64,000 nt of DNA from Alcaligenaceae bacterium SAGV5. GTDB lineage: Bacteria > Pseudomonadota > Gammaproteobacteria > Burkholderiales > Burkholderiaceae_B. Each line of letters begins with the position of its first letter. The first letter of the stretch is position 1. The position numbers and the translations under genes were made by a program. Shown here piece after piece: positions 17,408 through 24,974 of this stretch. The stretch spans positions 124,001 through 188,000 of the forward strand of contig SPDP01000002.1 in NCBI GenBank assembly GCA_009360345.1, in the 5' to 3' direction. Below the pieces are notes generated by a model. That model saw only the letters and a list, made by a program, of their open reading frames with translations, was not told where the DNA came from and did no database searches.

Positions 17408-19762
17408 TTAGAAGGGAATGGACGCATGGCCACCCCCCGCTTGCTGGCTGCCGCTGGGCGGCGATTTGTCCGGTCGCCTGTAGAGCCACGGCCGGCTATC
17501 GCCGTCGGAGCCGCGGTGCTTGCCCCAGCCCAGCTTCTTCATGCAGATGCCTACACGGGTCGCCGCGCTGCGTTGGCCGTCCATCCTGTCGGCCGGCATG
17601 CCGATGGCGCCCATGAGGATCTGCGCGGTACTGAAGTCCTTCTCATGAGCTCGCTCGGGCATGCCCACCCATTGCTGAATGAGTTCCACCCACGGGTCCA
17701 CGATTTCGCGCTTCTGCTGCTCTGGCATGATGAGCCGCACCTCCTGCTCCCGGGTCGGATAGCAGGGCAGTCCCTGACGCACTTCGTGCAGCGCCTGGGC
17801 GAACAGCTGCAGGCGATTCTGGGCGATCCATTCCAGGTCGACGGCGTGGCAGTACACGGGCCAGAAGCGCCGGTTGCCCGTCGGATCCTTGAAGTATTCA
17901 TCGTTGTTCGTCGTCCCGGCGAAGACGGTCTGCCGGGCACGGGTGACGAAGCGGCTGCCGTAGGGCGGACGATACCGATCCTCGGCCATGCTCATGAAGG
18001 CCTTGACCTTGGTGGTCTCGGCCTTGTTGAAAGCGTCCAGCTCAGCGATCTCGTAGATCCAGACGCCGCGGAGCGCCATGTAGGCGTCCTTGTTGCTGAT
18101 GTCGAGCGGCGCATCCGAGAACCACTCGCCGCCCAGCACGCGCAGGGCCGTGGACTTGCCCTTGCCCTGGCTCCCCTCGAGGATCAGCGCATAGTCGCCC
18201 TTGCAGCCTGGAATGAGGATGCGATTGACGGCTTCCCGGAGCCACAAGGGTCCGACGAGCCTGGTGTACGCGGTATCTTCGACCCCTAAGCCATGGATCA
18301 GCCAGGCCGAGTTGCGGTCGACACCGTCCCATGCCAAGGTCTTCAGCCAGTCCCGCACCGGGTGAAAGCGGTTGCGGTTCGCCACAACGGAGACACCTTC
18401 GCCAATCGTGCCCGTGGACCTGAACAAGATGTCGCATTCCTGGGCGACGAACATGCTCAGTTCGCGATCGTCGTCTTCCGTCCACTCTTCGCCATCTGTC
18501 GGCCACGGCGGCGCCTTGCGTTTCTCGGCAAAGCCGGAGAACTCGTTGTACGCGATCAGGCCCGACAGGTCGGGATGATCCTCCAGAAGGATCGCGACGT
18601 TCTCCTTGCAATCCTCGACCCCGCCCCGGGGCTTGGCCAGGAGTCGGCGCCGCCAGTTGCCCCTGGCAGCGCCAGCCGGTGGAGGGGGCGAAGCACTGTC
18701 GGCCGCTGCGGAATCGTCGACCGCCGGCTGTCGCAGGTGCGTGATGATCCAGTCGCGCAGGGCTGCGCCCCGCAGTCCTTCGGCAATGGCGTCATGGATA
18801 TCCCAGCCGTCGGGCCGGTCGCCTGGGGCGCCCACGTCGACAATCCGGACCTCAATGCCCATCGCCATCAGCTTCTTGGCAATGCGCTCCATCGTGGCGA
18901 TGCCAGGCTGTTTCTCGGCAGGCAGCAACGGCCGCTGGTCTTCGGGCTCCGGCCCCTTCACGCGCTTCGCATCGGCATCGGGAAAGAGGATCACGCGTTT
19001 CAACCCGCGATCCCGCACCAGTTCCCAGTTGGCCTTATCGACCGCCTTGCCACCGCCCGGCCAACTGAGCACGTCGAACCAGCCGCCGACCTCTTCGCGG
19101 GCTGAATCGACGCATTTCTCTCCTTCGACGAACAACCCTGTGTCCGACGGCGGTGCGTGCTGCAGCCCATACAGCGGTCGCGGCTCGGGAAAGGCGAGCC
19201 AGCGCCACTCCTCCCGGCCGTGCTCATCATGCCGTGCCCAAACGCAGGGCAACACTTCCTTGCCGCCGTCGCTCGTACGGAAGCGGTGCACGACGCCCAG
19301 CAACTGGCCCGCCGCGTCGAGGTACTCCCAGCGCATTTCCGAGCGCCCACGGACAGGATGGGCCACCGGTGCGGTGCCAGCCGACGCTGGCACCGGCAAT
19401 ACTGGCGTCCATGGCGTGCGGGCGGGCTTCTTCGAGGGCGCCGCGACCTCTGATGCTGACGCCGGCTTGGGCTGGATGCCGAGTCGCTGGGCCACTTCAC
19501 GGCACGACGCGGCCTGGTCTCCGTTGCAGAAGATGGCGGCATAGAGCGAGATCAGGTCCGACCCCTTGTCGTCGTCGGTGGAGAAGTCCGCCCAGACGCC
19601 CGTCGTGAGGTTGACAGCGAGAGAGTTGCCGGGATCTCCGCGCAGATTGCCGCATCGCCACTCCGGCCCGGCGCGATGCCCCTGTGGTAGCCACTCGGGC
19701 ACCAGTGACTCGGCGCGATTTAGCGCCGCGGCGGCAACGGCCTTGAAATCGAATGGAAACAA
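17408..19762 (-). CDS. Toprim / VapE-domain phage primase-helicase
   Basis: 784 residues. The N-terminus resembles a CHC2-like/Toprim-N segment (EWRCGNLRGDPGNSLAVNL). A Toprim domain follows (VEGEKCVDSAREE near 215; LFPDADAKR near 255). The C-terminal half is the VapE/VirE P-loop domain with Walker A EGSQGKGKST and the family's TTNNDEYFKDPTGNRRFWPV stretch. It would prime and unwind phage DNA. It lies downstream of the CII-like gene, in the position of lambda O/P. Confidence 0.9.
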   Translation of the reverse strand: MFPFDFKAVAAAALNRAESLVPEWLPQGHRAGPEWRCGNLRGDPGNSLAVNLTTGVWADFSTDDDKGSDLISLYAAIFCNGDQAASCREVAQRLGIQPKPASASEVAAPSKKPARTPWTPVLPVPASAGTAPVAHPVRGRSEMRWEYLDAAGQLLGVVHRFRTSDGGKEVLPCVWARHDEHGREEWRWLAFPEPRPLYGLQHAPPSDTGLFVEGEKCVDSAREEVGGWFDVLSWPGGGKAVDKANWELVRDRGLKRVILFPDADAKRVKGPEPEDQRPLLPAEKQPGIATMERIAKKLMAMGIEVRIVDVGAPGDRPDGWDIHDAIAEGLRGAALRDWIITHLRQPAVDDSAAADSASPPPPAGAARGNWRRRLLAKPRGGVEDCKENVAILLEDHPDLSGLIAYNEFSGFAEKRKAPPWPTDGEEWTEDDDRELSMFVAQECDILFRSTGTIGEGVSVVANRNRFHPVRDWLKTLAWDGVDRNSAWLIHGLGVEDTAYTRLVGPLWLREAVNRILIPGCKGDYALILEGSQGKGKSTALRVLGGEWFSDAPLDISNKDAYMALRGVWIYEIAELDAFNKAETTKVKAFMSMAEDRYRPPYGSRFVTRARQTVFAGTTNNDEYFKDPTGNRRFWPVYCHAVDLEWIAQNRLQLFAQALHEVRQGLPCYPTREQEVRLIMPEQQKREIVDPWVELIQQWVGMPERAHEKDFSTAQILMGAIGMPADRMDGQRSAATRVGICMKKLGWGKHRGSDGDSRPWLYRRPDKSPPSGSQQAGGGHASIPF

Positions 19763-19765
19763 GGC

Positions 19766-20239
19766 TCAGGCCGCTCGGTGCAAGGTGGTGGGTTTACCCC
19801 GTTCATTGATCCCGACGAGCATGGCGTGCAGACCGTGCATTGCCTTGTGGAGGTCGGTTATGCCCGCCTCCACCCGTCGCAGCTCGTTGTCCGTGACGCG
19901 GCCATCGGCGACGGCCTCGCCGACCTCGGCGATCAGCTCGCCGAACTCGCGGCATGCCTCCGCGGTGCGGGACATGAGGCCGTCGTCGCACTCGTCGGCA
20001 AGCGCAGGAAGGAAAGTCACGACGGCACGAAGGCGGTGCGCGATCGCAATAAGCGGGCCCGTGTCACCGGTCAACTCCACGATCTCAACCATTTCTTCAG
20101 GGGAGCAATGGGCAGTCGGGTAGCGGGGGTTAACCTTGTGCTGGAGCGAACTGGCGCTGATGCCCATCCTGACCGCGAGAGCCTCCGCGCCGCCGGGGTA
20201 ATCGTGTACCGCGTGGTACAACGCGTCTGTCACGTTCAT
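19766..20239 (-). CDS. CII-like phage regulatory protein (CP76 family)
   Basis: 157 residues from ATG 20239. The N-terminal half has a helix-turn-helix (GAEALAVRMGISASSLQHKV) followed by NPRYPTAHCSPEEMVEIVELTGD, the characteristic stretch of Phage_CP76 regulators; the C-terminal half is helical. These occupy the cII position downstream of cro and influence the lysis-lysogeny choice. An in-frame ATG at 20293 would overlap the plus-strand ORF. Confidence 0.85.
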   Translation of the reverse strand: MNVTDALYHAVHDYPGGAEALAVRMGISASSLQHKVNPRYPTAHCSPEEMVEIVELTGDTGPLIAIAHRLRAVVTFLPALADECDDGLMSRTAEACREFGELIAEVGEAVADGRVTDNELRRVEAGITDLHKAMHGLHAMLVGINERGKPTTLHRAA

Positions 20240-20251
20240 CGGTTTTCCGCC

Positions 20252-20566
20252 ATGTCGAATGATCGAAAAAGACCTCGCCCCACCAGCGACCAAATTGAAA
20301 TGCTCGGTGAATATGCTCGGCGCCTTGAAGGCGAACTCTTGGCGACCCAGATAGCGATATGAGCACTCATCCTCAGTGCCCCCGATACCGACCGCGCAAT
20401 TGCCGCAGTGCAGTCAGAAGTCGGCCGATGGCACGCGGCAATGCAAGGCTCGGCCCTCGACGACGTGACAATTGATTCCATGGAGCGGGCTTTGGGACGC
20501 TTGCTCCCATCCGAGCGCGATCTCGAGCGATTTGGGAAGCTACCTCCCGAGGATCCAAACCTTTGA
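20252..20566 (+). pseudogene. 103-codon ORF interrupted by an in-frame TGA
   Basis: The frame opens at ATG 20252 (MSNDRKRPRPTSDQIEMLGE), meets TGA at 20360-20362 (codon 37), then continues without another stop to TGA 20564-20566 as a protein-like helical stretch (ALILSAPDTDRAIAAVQSEV onward). Both sides join smoothly, so a point mutation such as CGA to TGA, or readthrough, is more likely than chance. It faces the CII-like gene, 12 bases away, with no clear Shine-Dalgarno site. Confidence 0.5.
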
Positions 20567-20569
20567 GCG

Positions 20570-20854
20570 TCATGGTTGCTGTCCGATTCGGGAGCGTTTC
20601 GAGCTGCCGCGCACTGACCTAGCAATGGCCGCCATTGCGTCGCCGTGTTGGATGACGATCGCCCGGTTCATCGTTGCCCATGCCGCCGGGGGCGACTCAT
20701 TGCTCAAGATGAGCGTGCCCGGCGCCGGCCTTGCTTGCCGCCAATCATCGACACCGTCCAGCAACAACCGGCAGCCGTAGTGCGCTTGCAGCGCCCGCAC
20801 GTTCTTTGCCTTTCCACAACCCTGCGGGCCCACCACTACCACTATCGACATCAT
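20570..20854 (-). CDS. Small P-loop-like phage protein
   Basis: About 94 residues. GGAGGAGG upstream supports a start at ATG 20854 or 20851. The first residues (MSIVVVVGPQGCGKAKNVRAL) form a beta strand plus Walker A-like loop, but Ala replaces the usual Ser/Thr after Lys. It lies between cro and the CII-like gene on the same strand. Function unknown; too short for a full kinase. Confidence 0.65.
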   Translation of the reverse strand: MMSIVVVVGPQGCGKAKNVRALQAHYGCRLLLDGVDDWRQARPAPGTLILSNESPPAAWATMNRAIVIQHGDAMAAIARSVRGSSKRSRIGQQP

Positions 20855-21008
20855 GGCCTCCTCCATAGGTGGCAGCTGCGCAGGGCCGTTGCCAATGACA
20901 GCGCTCCGTCGAGGAAAGAGAATCCAACCAAGCCCGATCGCTAGTACGCGGTTCCCCTGTATCGGGATCTACGAATTCCACCTGCCTCATCAGCGCGCGA
21001 CACTTCAT
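20745..21008 (-). CDS. Possible small phage protein overlapping the P-loop gene
   Basis: 87 residues in frame from ATG 21008. The first 50 (MRQVEFVDPDTGEPRTSDRA) read like protein; the remainder overlaps the P-loop gene by 110 bases and is low-complexity. It may be a genuine short gene with a decayed end. Confidence 0.3.
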   Translation of the reverse strand: MKCRALMRQVEFVDPDTGEPRTSDRAWLDSLSSTERCHWQRPCAAATYGGGHDVDSGSGGPAGLWKGKERAGAASALRLPVVAGRCR

Positions 21009-21010
21009 AT

Positions 21011-21169
21011 ATGACTGAAACTGAACGACTTCTAATACAGGCCCGCGAGATCGCGGAACGAGTGCTGCAAGGCCCTTCTGAAACGGCGATCCTGAGCGTG
21101 TTCGATCAGCTCTGCGCTGAAATCCACTTAGAACCCTGCGAAACTTCCGTGCCGGCGACGATCCATTGA
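21011..21169 (+). CDS. Short phage protein (52 residues)
   Basis: ATG 21011 to TGA 21167-21169, sequence beginning MTETERLLIQAREIAERVLQ, with helix-like composition and normal codons. It is antisense to the cro operon direction and lacks an obvious ribosome binding site. Function unknown. Confidence 0.45.
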   Translation: MTETERLLIQAREIAERVLQGPSETAILSVFDQLCAEIHLEPCETSVPATIH

Positions 21170-21191
21170 TCTGGCGCCTAGGGCGGCAGAA

Positions 21192-21443
21192 TCAAGCGCG
21201 AGCGCCAGGGGAGGCCTTGGCGGACGAACGCCGCAAGTAGCCCCAGTCCACATCCCCTCGCAACGTTTCGCACGGGACCCGCCCTCCGCTTTCCCGATCG
21301 ATTTTCACCACCAACGAATCGCCGGCACGCCTATGCCCCCCGGCGACCTGTTCGAGGTAACCCACAGTGGTATCGCACCGCGTAGCGAAGTCCTGGAGCG
21401 CCTCTCGGGTCTTCAGCGTCCTTAGAAATTCCTTCAATGTCAT
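21192..21443 (-). CDS. Cro-like / YdaS-type helix-turn-helix regulator
   Basis: 83 residues from ATG 21443, preceded by GGAG. The segment REALQDFATRCDTTVGYLEQV is a compact helix-turn-helix, with the short C-terminal extension seen in YdaS/Cro-type proteins (VPCETLRGDVDWGYLR). It is divergent from the repressor gene, opens the leftward lytic operon and would block repressor synthesis. Confidence 0.8.
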   Translation of the reverse strand: MTLKEFLRTLKTREALQDFATRCDTTVGYLEQVAGGHRRAGDSLVVKIDRESGGRVPCETLRGDVDWGYLRRSSAKASPGARA

Positions 21444-21544
21444 AGCCACTCCGAGCTGTTCGGAACGGACATTAGCAAATGCTATCGGATAGCGCAATAG
21501 CAATCGTCAATTTCGCAATTGCTAATGTCTCGGTACAAAGCGGC
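21444..21544. promoter_or_regulatory. Repressor/cro operator-promoter region
   Basis: The intergenic region contains ATTAGCAAATGCTAT (21471-21485, half-sites TAGCA and TGCTA), a half-site AATAGCAAT (21497-21505) and CGCAATTGCTAAT (21514-21526). These match the operators at 22525-22558. A TTGACG (minus strand, plus 21505-21510) is a candidate -35 for cro. This is the expected bidirectional switch. Confidence 0.75.
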
Positions 21545-21961
21545 ATGGATATCCACAAGCTACGCCGTGACAACCTAATTGCCGTGCTGGAAGCCAGCGG
21601 AACGAAAACCATCGCGGAGTTCGCGGAGAGATATGATCTGGACGCGTCCTACCTCTCTCAGCTTCGCAACACGCACCGCAACATTGGGGAAAAATCGGCT
21701 CGAAACCTGGAACTGAAGCTCGGTCTAGAGCCGGGGTTTCTCGACCGTGCGACGCCTTCAGGTCGTGCTGTTGCAGAGCAACAGGCAGTCTATGCAACGC
21801 CACGAAGAACCGATCCCTGGCCTTTTCATTTCCCTTTCGCTCGGTTCGACCGCCTTCGAGATGACCAAAAGGAGGCTATCGAGGCTGAGATAAGAGGCAT
21901 GGTCGCTGCGTTCGAACATGAGAATGGACGAAGGGCAAAAAACAAAGTGAGCGCAGGCTGA
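21545..21961 (+). CDS. CI-like phage repressor (short, no peptidase domain)
   Basis: 138 residues from ATG 21545. The N-terminal helix-turn-helix (TIAEFAERYDLDASYLSQLR, then NIGEKSARNLELKLGLEPG) is clear. The C-terminal part is a short helical region (DDQKEAIEAEIRGMVAAFE) with no S24 peptidase Ser/Lys dyad, so RecA-stimulated self-cleavage is not expected and induction may use another route. The divergent cro and shared operator repeats support the role. Confidence 0.85.
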   Translation: MDIHKLRRDNLIAVLEASGTKTIAEFAERYDLDASYLSQLRNTHRNIGEKSARNLELKLGLEPGFLDRATPSGRAVAEQQAVYATPRRTDPWPFHFPFARFDRLRDDQKEAIEAEIRGMVAAFEHENGRRAKNKVSAG

Positions 21962-22023
21962 CCGCTAAGATCTACGTTTTTCCGGTGCGGCCGGCGCCTG
22001 GACAGAGATAGGAAGCGAACCCA

Positions 22024-22479
22024 ATGACGTCCACCGAAAAGGTCCTTGGTATTGCGATGGCGATCATCGCTGTTGGTATGCTTGTCGGCAGCCTGGCGGG
22101 CAAGCCAGCCCAAGGGCCCAAGGCGGCGGCGGAACCAATCATCTCCGAACCGACGCCAGAGGAGATAGCTGCCGCAGAAGTAAAAGCCGCTGAGCAAGAA
22201 ATCGCTGCCGAGGAAAAAAGGAAGCGCCGCGTGCAACTGACTCGCTCGGCAGACGTGGCCGAGGCGCTGCTCGGAGCTATGCGTGACCCGGATTCGACGG
22301 TCTTCGAGGGCATTCTTACGAACGAAGATGCGTCTGTTGTTTGCGTGCAATACAGGAGCCGCAATGGCTTCGGGGGGATGGACAGAGGGCAGGCCGTGGC
22401 GGTCAAAGACACAATTCAACAATCTGCCACCCTCTGGAAGAAACATTGCACGGGAGACGGCCTGACCAGGGTTAGGTAG
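22024..22479 (+). CDS. Membrane-anchored protein in the repressor operon
   Basis: 151 residues. One N-terminal membrane segment (VLGIAMAIIAVGMLVGSLAG), an acidic/Ala-rich helix (about 35-70) and a C-terminal domain with two Cys (ASVVCVQYRSRNGFGGMD; WKKHC). It lies 62 bases after the repressor and ends before a strong terminator, so it is probably expressed with the repressor in the lysogen. Genes in this slot are often superinfection-exclusion or other lysogenic-conversion functions; that role is inference here. Confidence 0.75.
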   Translation: MTSTEKVLGIAMAIIAVGMLVGSLAGKPAQGPKAAAEPIISEPTPEEIAAAEVKAAEQEIAAEEKRKRRVQLTRSADVAEALLGAMRDPDSTVFEGILTNEDASVVCVQYRSRNGFGGMDRGQAVAVKDTIQQSATLWKKHCTGDGLTRVR

Positions 22480-22490
22480 CAGCGACGCAG

Positions 22491-22515
22491 CCGCCAGAAA
22501 TGGCGGTATTTTTTT
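22491..22515 (+). terminator. Rho-independent terminator after the repressor operon
   Basis: Perfect 6-bp GC stem (CCGCCA/TGGCGG) with GAAA tetraloop, then TATTTTTTT. It separates the repressor operon from the operator-controlled early promoter that follows immediately. Confidence 0.9.
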
Positions 22516-22524
22516 AGCTTGGTA

Positions 22525-22561
22525 ATTAGCAGTTGCTATTTACATTAGCAATTGCTATTGT
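22525..22561 (+). promoter_or_regulatory. Early rightward promoter covered by two repressor operators
   Basis: Two operators, ATTAGCAGTTGCTAT (22525-22539) and ATTAGCAATTGCTAT (22544-22558), lie 19 bases apart; the second contains a perfect 12-bp palindrome (TAGCAATTGCTA). A -35 TTGCTA (22533-22538), 17-base spacer and -10 TATTGT (22556-22561) lie inside them, so bound repressor would block RNA polymerase. It drives the early genes from 22591. Confidence 0.85.
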
Positions 22562-22590
22562 TCGCTTCACCTACTTTATGAGGTGAAGCC

Positions 22591-22944
22591 ATGGCCCAAA
22601 CCACGAAGTCAACCGCGACTCTTCACGGCAGCCACGAACCTTCAGTCCCGCAGGCGGCCATCGCAGCCACCATCAAAATCCACATCTCGTCGAGCTTGTA
22701 CCTGGCCAGGACCTTCTGCGCCCTGACGCTGCGCGACGGCGGCGTCACTTGCCACTTGGCGGGAGAGTACGCGGGCAACATCCACACACTCCACGCGATC
22801 GCCCAGGCGTTGCTCTGGAACTCCGAGACCTTGCCGGACATCGAGCTGTGCGCCACCGCTGCTCTTAACGAAATCCGCTACCTCTCCGGATCCCACTTGC
22901 GCCAGGCGGCATTCCGCCGCATCGGCATTCCGGAATTCGCGTAG
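22591..22944 (+). CDS. First early gene, unknown function
   Basis: 117 residues with GAGGTGA upstream. No family recognised. The beginning is polar (MAQTTKSTATLHGSHEPS); the rest could fold as an alpha/beta domain with a Leu/Ala-rich helix (NIHTLHAIAQALLWNSETL). As the first product after the CI-controlled promoter it may be an early regulator or host-takeover protein. Confidence 0.75.
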   Translation: MAQTTKSTATLHGSHEPSVPQAAIAATIKIHISSSLYLARTFCALTLRDGGVTCHLAGEYAGNIHTLHAIAQALLWNSETLPDIELCATAALNEIRYLSGSHLRQAAFRRIGIPEFA

Positions 22945-22952
22945 GCCGGGCC

Positions 22953-23147
22953 GTGTTCGCTATCGAGTTTCTCGCCCACGCGCCTGGCGCCGTGCCGCCG
23001 GTGGCTGGCCTGGGTTGTCTCGGCGGCGCCGCAGCTGCAACGCCGGAGCAAGCCTGGCGTGTTGCGACAGCGCTCCTGAAACAAACCGGCACTGTGACCC
23101 ACGTCGCCGACATCGGCCCGGCTCGACCGACGTCGATCACCACCTGA
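22953..23147 (+). CDS. Possible short early protein
   Basis: 64 codons from GTG 22953 within an otherwise empty 223-base stretch (22945-23167). The end (ATPEQAWRVATALLKQTGTV) is protein-like; the first half is Gly/Ala/Pro-rich. Weak case. Confidence 0.35.
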   Translation: MFAIEFLAHAPGAVPPVAGLGCLGGAAAATPEQAWRVATALLKQTGTVTHVADIGPARPTSITT

Positions 23148-23167
23148 CCCTCTACGAGGACAGACCC

Positions 23168-23434
23168 ATGCGAACCCTCGCTCAAGCCGCGGCCTTCGGT
23201 CAAACGGCAGCCGAGTACCAGGTCCTTCGGCGCGCTCATCCCGCGATGCGTGCCCTGACTATTCATCGCTACATACGCGACGACCAGGGCCTAAGCCCGG
23301 AGCAGTTCGCGTGTGCCACCGAACGTGGGCACAGCTGGGCATTCACCGGCACCGCCTACGGCGGAGACGACGAGCGGTACCTGAGCGAGGGGCGCTGCTA
23401 TTGCGTTTACTGCGGCGCCGACGGCGACGCATGA
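23168..23434 (+). CDS. Small early protein with C-terminal Cys pair
   Basis: 88 residues from ATG 23168 (MRTLAQAAAFGQTAAEY). The C-terminus has CYCVYCG, a possible metal-binding knuckle. The stop overlaps the next start (ATGA). Unknown function. Confidence 0.65.
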   Translation: MRTLAQAAAFGQTAAEYQVLRRAHPAMRALTIHRYIRDDQGLSPEQFACATERGHSWAFTGTAYGGDDERYLSEGRCYCVYCGADGDA

Positions 23435-24051
23435 ATCCTGATCGAGGTCCAACCATGAAAGATCCCCAGTTCCGCGAGATCGAGCAGTCGATTTCCCTTC
23501 ACGGTCTTGGCTTCGTCCAGGTCAGGCTGCAAGCGAAACAACGCCTGCACGTGTGGCACCCAGACCTGCCGCGCCGAACTTGTTTCAAGCACTCGTCCAT
23601 CCACGACCACCGCTTCGCCTTCGTGTCGAAGGTGCTGGTGGGCGTGCAGCGCAATGTGCGCTACGAGGAAACCGAGGTGCCGGTGGGACACGGCACGCAC
23701 GTGGCTTATCGGCATGACGGTATGCGCTATGCCCAGGGGGGACGGCCATGGGACGCATGTGCATGCGTGACGGTTCGCCAGGCGTTCGTGCAGGACGTCT
23801 ATGCCGGCGAGGTCTACACCATGCCAGCGTACATGTTCCATGAGACCCGTCCGCTCGGCGACGGTCGTGTCGCAACGCTGATGACCAAGACATTCGAGGG
23901 CACGGAGGGAGCGCGTTCCTTGTGCGCAATCGGTGTGACGCCGGACACCGATTTCGATCGGCATCAACTGAGCGCCACAGCCTTGTGGGACGTGGTCGCC
24001 GACGTGCTCGGCGGCCGGGCCGTCGACGCAGCGCAGGAGGCGGTGGCATGA
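23431..24051 (+). CDS. His-rich phage protein, possible cupin-like fold
   Basis: 206 residues from ATG 23431 (alternative ATG 23455). Several His cluster with strand-like segments (HVWHPDLPRR; SSIHDHRFAF; VGHGTHVAY; AYMFHETRP), the spacing of a cupin-type metal site. Found in the early operon between two ATGA-coupled genes. The enzymatic role is not known. Confidence 0.7.
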   Translation: MNPDRGPTMKDPQFREIEQSISLHGLGFVQVRLQAKQRLHVWHPDLPRRTCFKHSSIHDHRFAFVSKVLVGVQRNVRYEETEVPVGHGTHVAYRHDGMRYAQGGRPWDACACVTVRQAFVQDVYAGEVYTMPAYMFHETRPLGDGRVATLMTKTFEGTEGARSLCAIGVTPDTDFDRHQLSATALWDVVADVLGGRAVDAAQEAVA

Positions 24052-24185
24052 AGGCTCTGATCGTGCGCGTCTGCAAGCTGATTGACCCGGCCAGCCCGCC
24101 GCCGGCGGCTTGGGATCTTGTGGGGGCAGTGTGTGTGTTCGCGCTACCGCCAGCCTTTCTACTTCTCGGAGCGAGGTTCTTCTGA
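24048..24185 (+). CDS. Small single-pass membrane protein
   Basis: 45 residues, ATGA-coupled to the upstream gene and overlapping the next start by one base. A hydrophobic segment (DLVGAVCVFALPPAFLLLGA) fills the C-terminal half. Confidence 0.6.
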   Translation: MKALIVRVCKLIDPASPPPAAWDLVGAVCVFALPPAFLLLGARFF

Positions 24186-24391
24186 TGGCATCCAAACAGT
24201 CCAGCCCGTCGCTGGCGGCCACCGGCCCAGCGTTGTTGCTCAACAAGAACTTCCGCTACGTGCCGGCCTGCGCGACGGACATCCGCAAGACCTTCAAGCG
24301 CGTCCAGCGCGAGATGGAGCGGCAGCGCCAGACCGACCAGCACGAACTCGCGCTCGACGGCGAGGGCCCGGGATGCAGCCCCCAGCGCTGA
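24185..24391 (+). CDS. Small conserved early phage protein
   Basis: 68 residues from ATG 24185, overlapping the previous stop. The KNFRYVPACATDIRKTFKRV motif recurs in early regions of related phages as I remember them; the protein is basic and may bind nucleic acid. Function unknown. Confidence 0.65.
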   Translation: MASKQSSPSLAATGPALLLNKNFRYVPACATDIRKTFKRVQREMERQRQTDQHELALDGEGPGCSPQR

Positions 24392-24573
24392 CGCCCGACC
24401 ACCTGGCCCAGGCCATGGATGCCGGCGATGTGCGCGGCACCTTGGCTCAGGCTATGGCGTTTCAACCCCTGGCGATGGCCCTGCTGCTGCATGCCGAGGT
24501 CATCGCCAGCAAGAGCAGGAAGCCGCCGGCACTGCCCGACCTGAAGCAGCGCTGCGCTGGCGATCTCGATTAA
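24373..24573 (+). CDS. Small helical early protein
   Basis: 66 residues from ATG 24373, overlapping the previous gene by 19 bases. Mostly Ala/Leu/Met helices (DVRGTLAQAMAFQPLAMALL). Unknown function. Confidence 0.6.
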   Translation: MQPPALTPDHLAQAMDAGDVRGTLAQAMAFQPLAMALLLHAEVIASKSRKPPALPDLKQRCAGDLD

Positions 24574-24592
24574 CCCACCGGAGAACCATCCA

Positions 24593-24973
24593 ATGGCTGT
24601 GCGTCCCATTACCGATGTGCTTCGCCACCTACGTGGCGGGCAGCTGATCGACGAAGCGAGCGAGTTGCTCGCCAAGGTCGTTCAGGCCGTCGATTCCACC
24701 GGCAAGGCCGGCAGCATCACGATCAAGATCAAGGTCAAGAAGATCAGCCGCTCCGGCGCGCTGGAGCTGATCGACACCGTCGACGGCGCGATCCCCGAAG
24801 CCGAGGCGTTGACCACGCTCATGTTCCCGACGCCGGAGGGCAACCTCCTGACGTCCGATCCCCGCCAGCAGACGCTGGATCTGAAGTCCATCACCACGAC
24901 CACCGGGCCGCTGCGCGACGTCGCTCCGTCTGGAACCGTGGACACCCCCCTGAAATCCGTGAGCGAGGCCTGA
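24593..24973 (+). CDS. Conserved early protein paired with the DUF2303 gene
   Basis: 126 residues. A beta-rich centre with alternating Lys/Ile (SITIKIKVKKISRSGALELI) precedes a polar tail. It ends one base before the DUF2303 gene; the two probably act together, but the function is unknown. Confidence 0.75.
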   Translation: MAVRPITDVLRHLRGGQLIDEASELLAKVVQAVDSTGKAGSITIKIKVKKISRSGALELIDTVDGAIPEAEALTTLMFPTPEGNLLTSDPRQQTLDLKSITTTTGPLRDVAPSGTVDTPLKSVSEA

Positions 24974-24974
24974 C

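Noticed and set aside
20373..20573. Minus-strand 66-codon ORF coupled by ATGA to the P-loop gene
   Set aside because: Second half is Arg-rich low complexity and no ribosome site is present; the plus-strand frame reads more like protein, although the coupling leaves some doubt.
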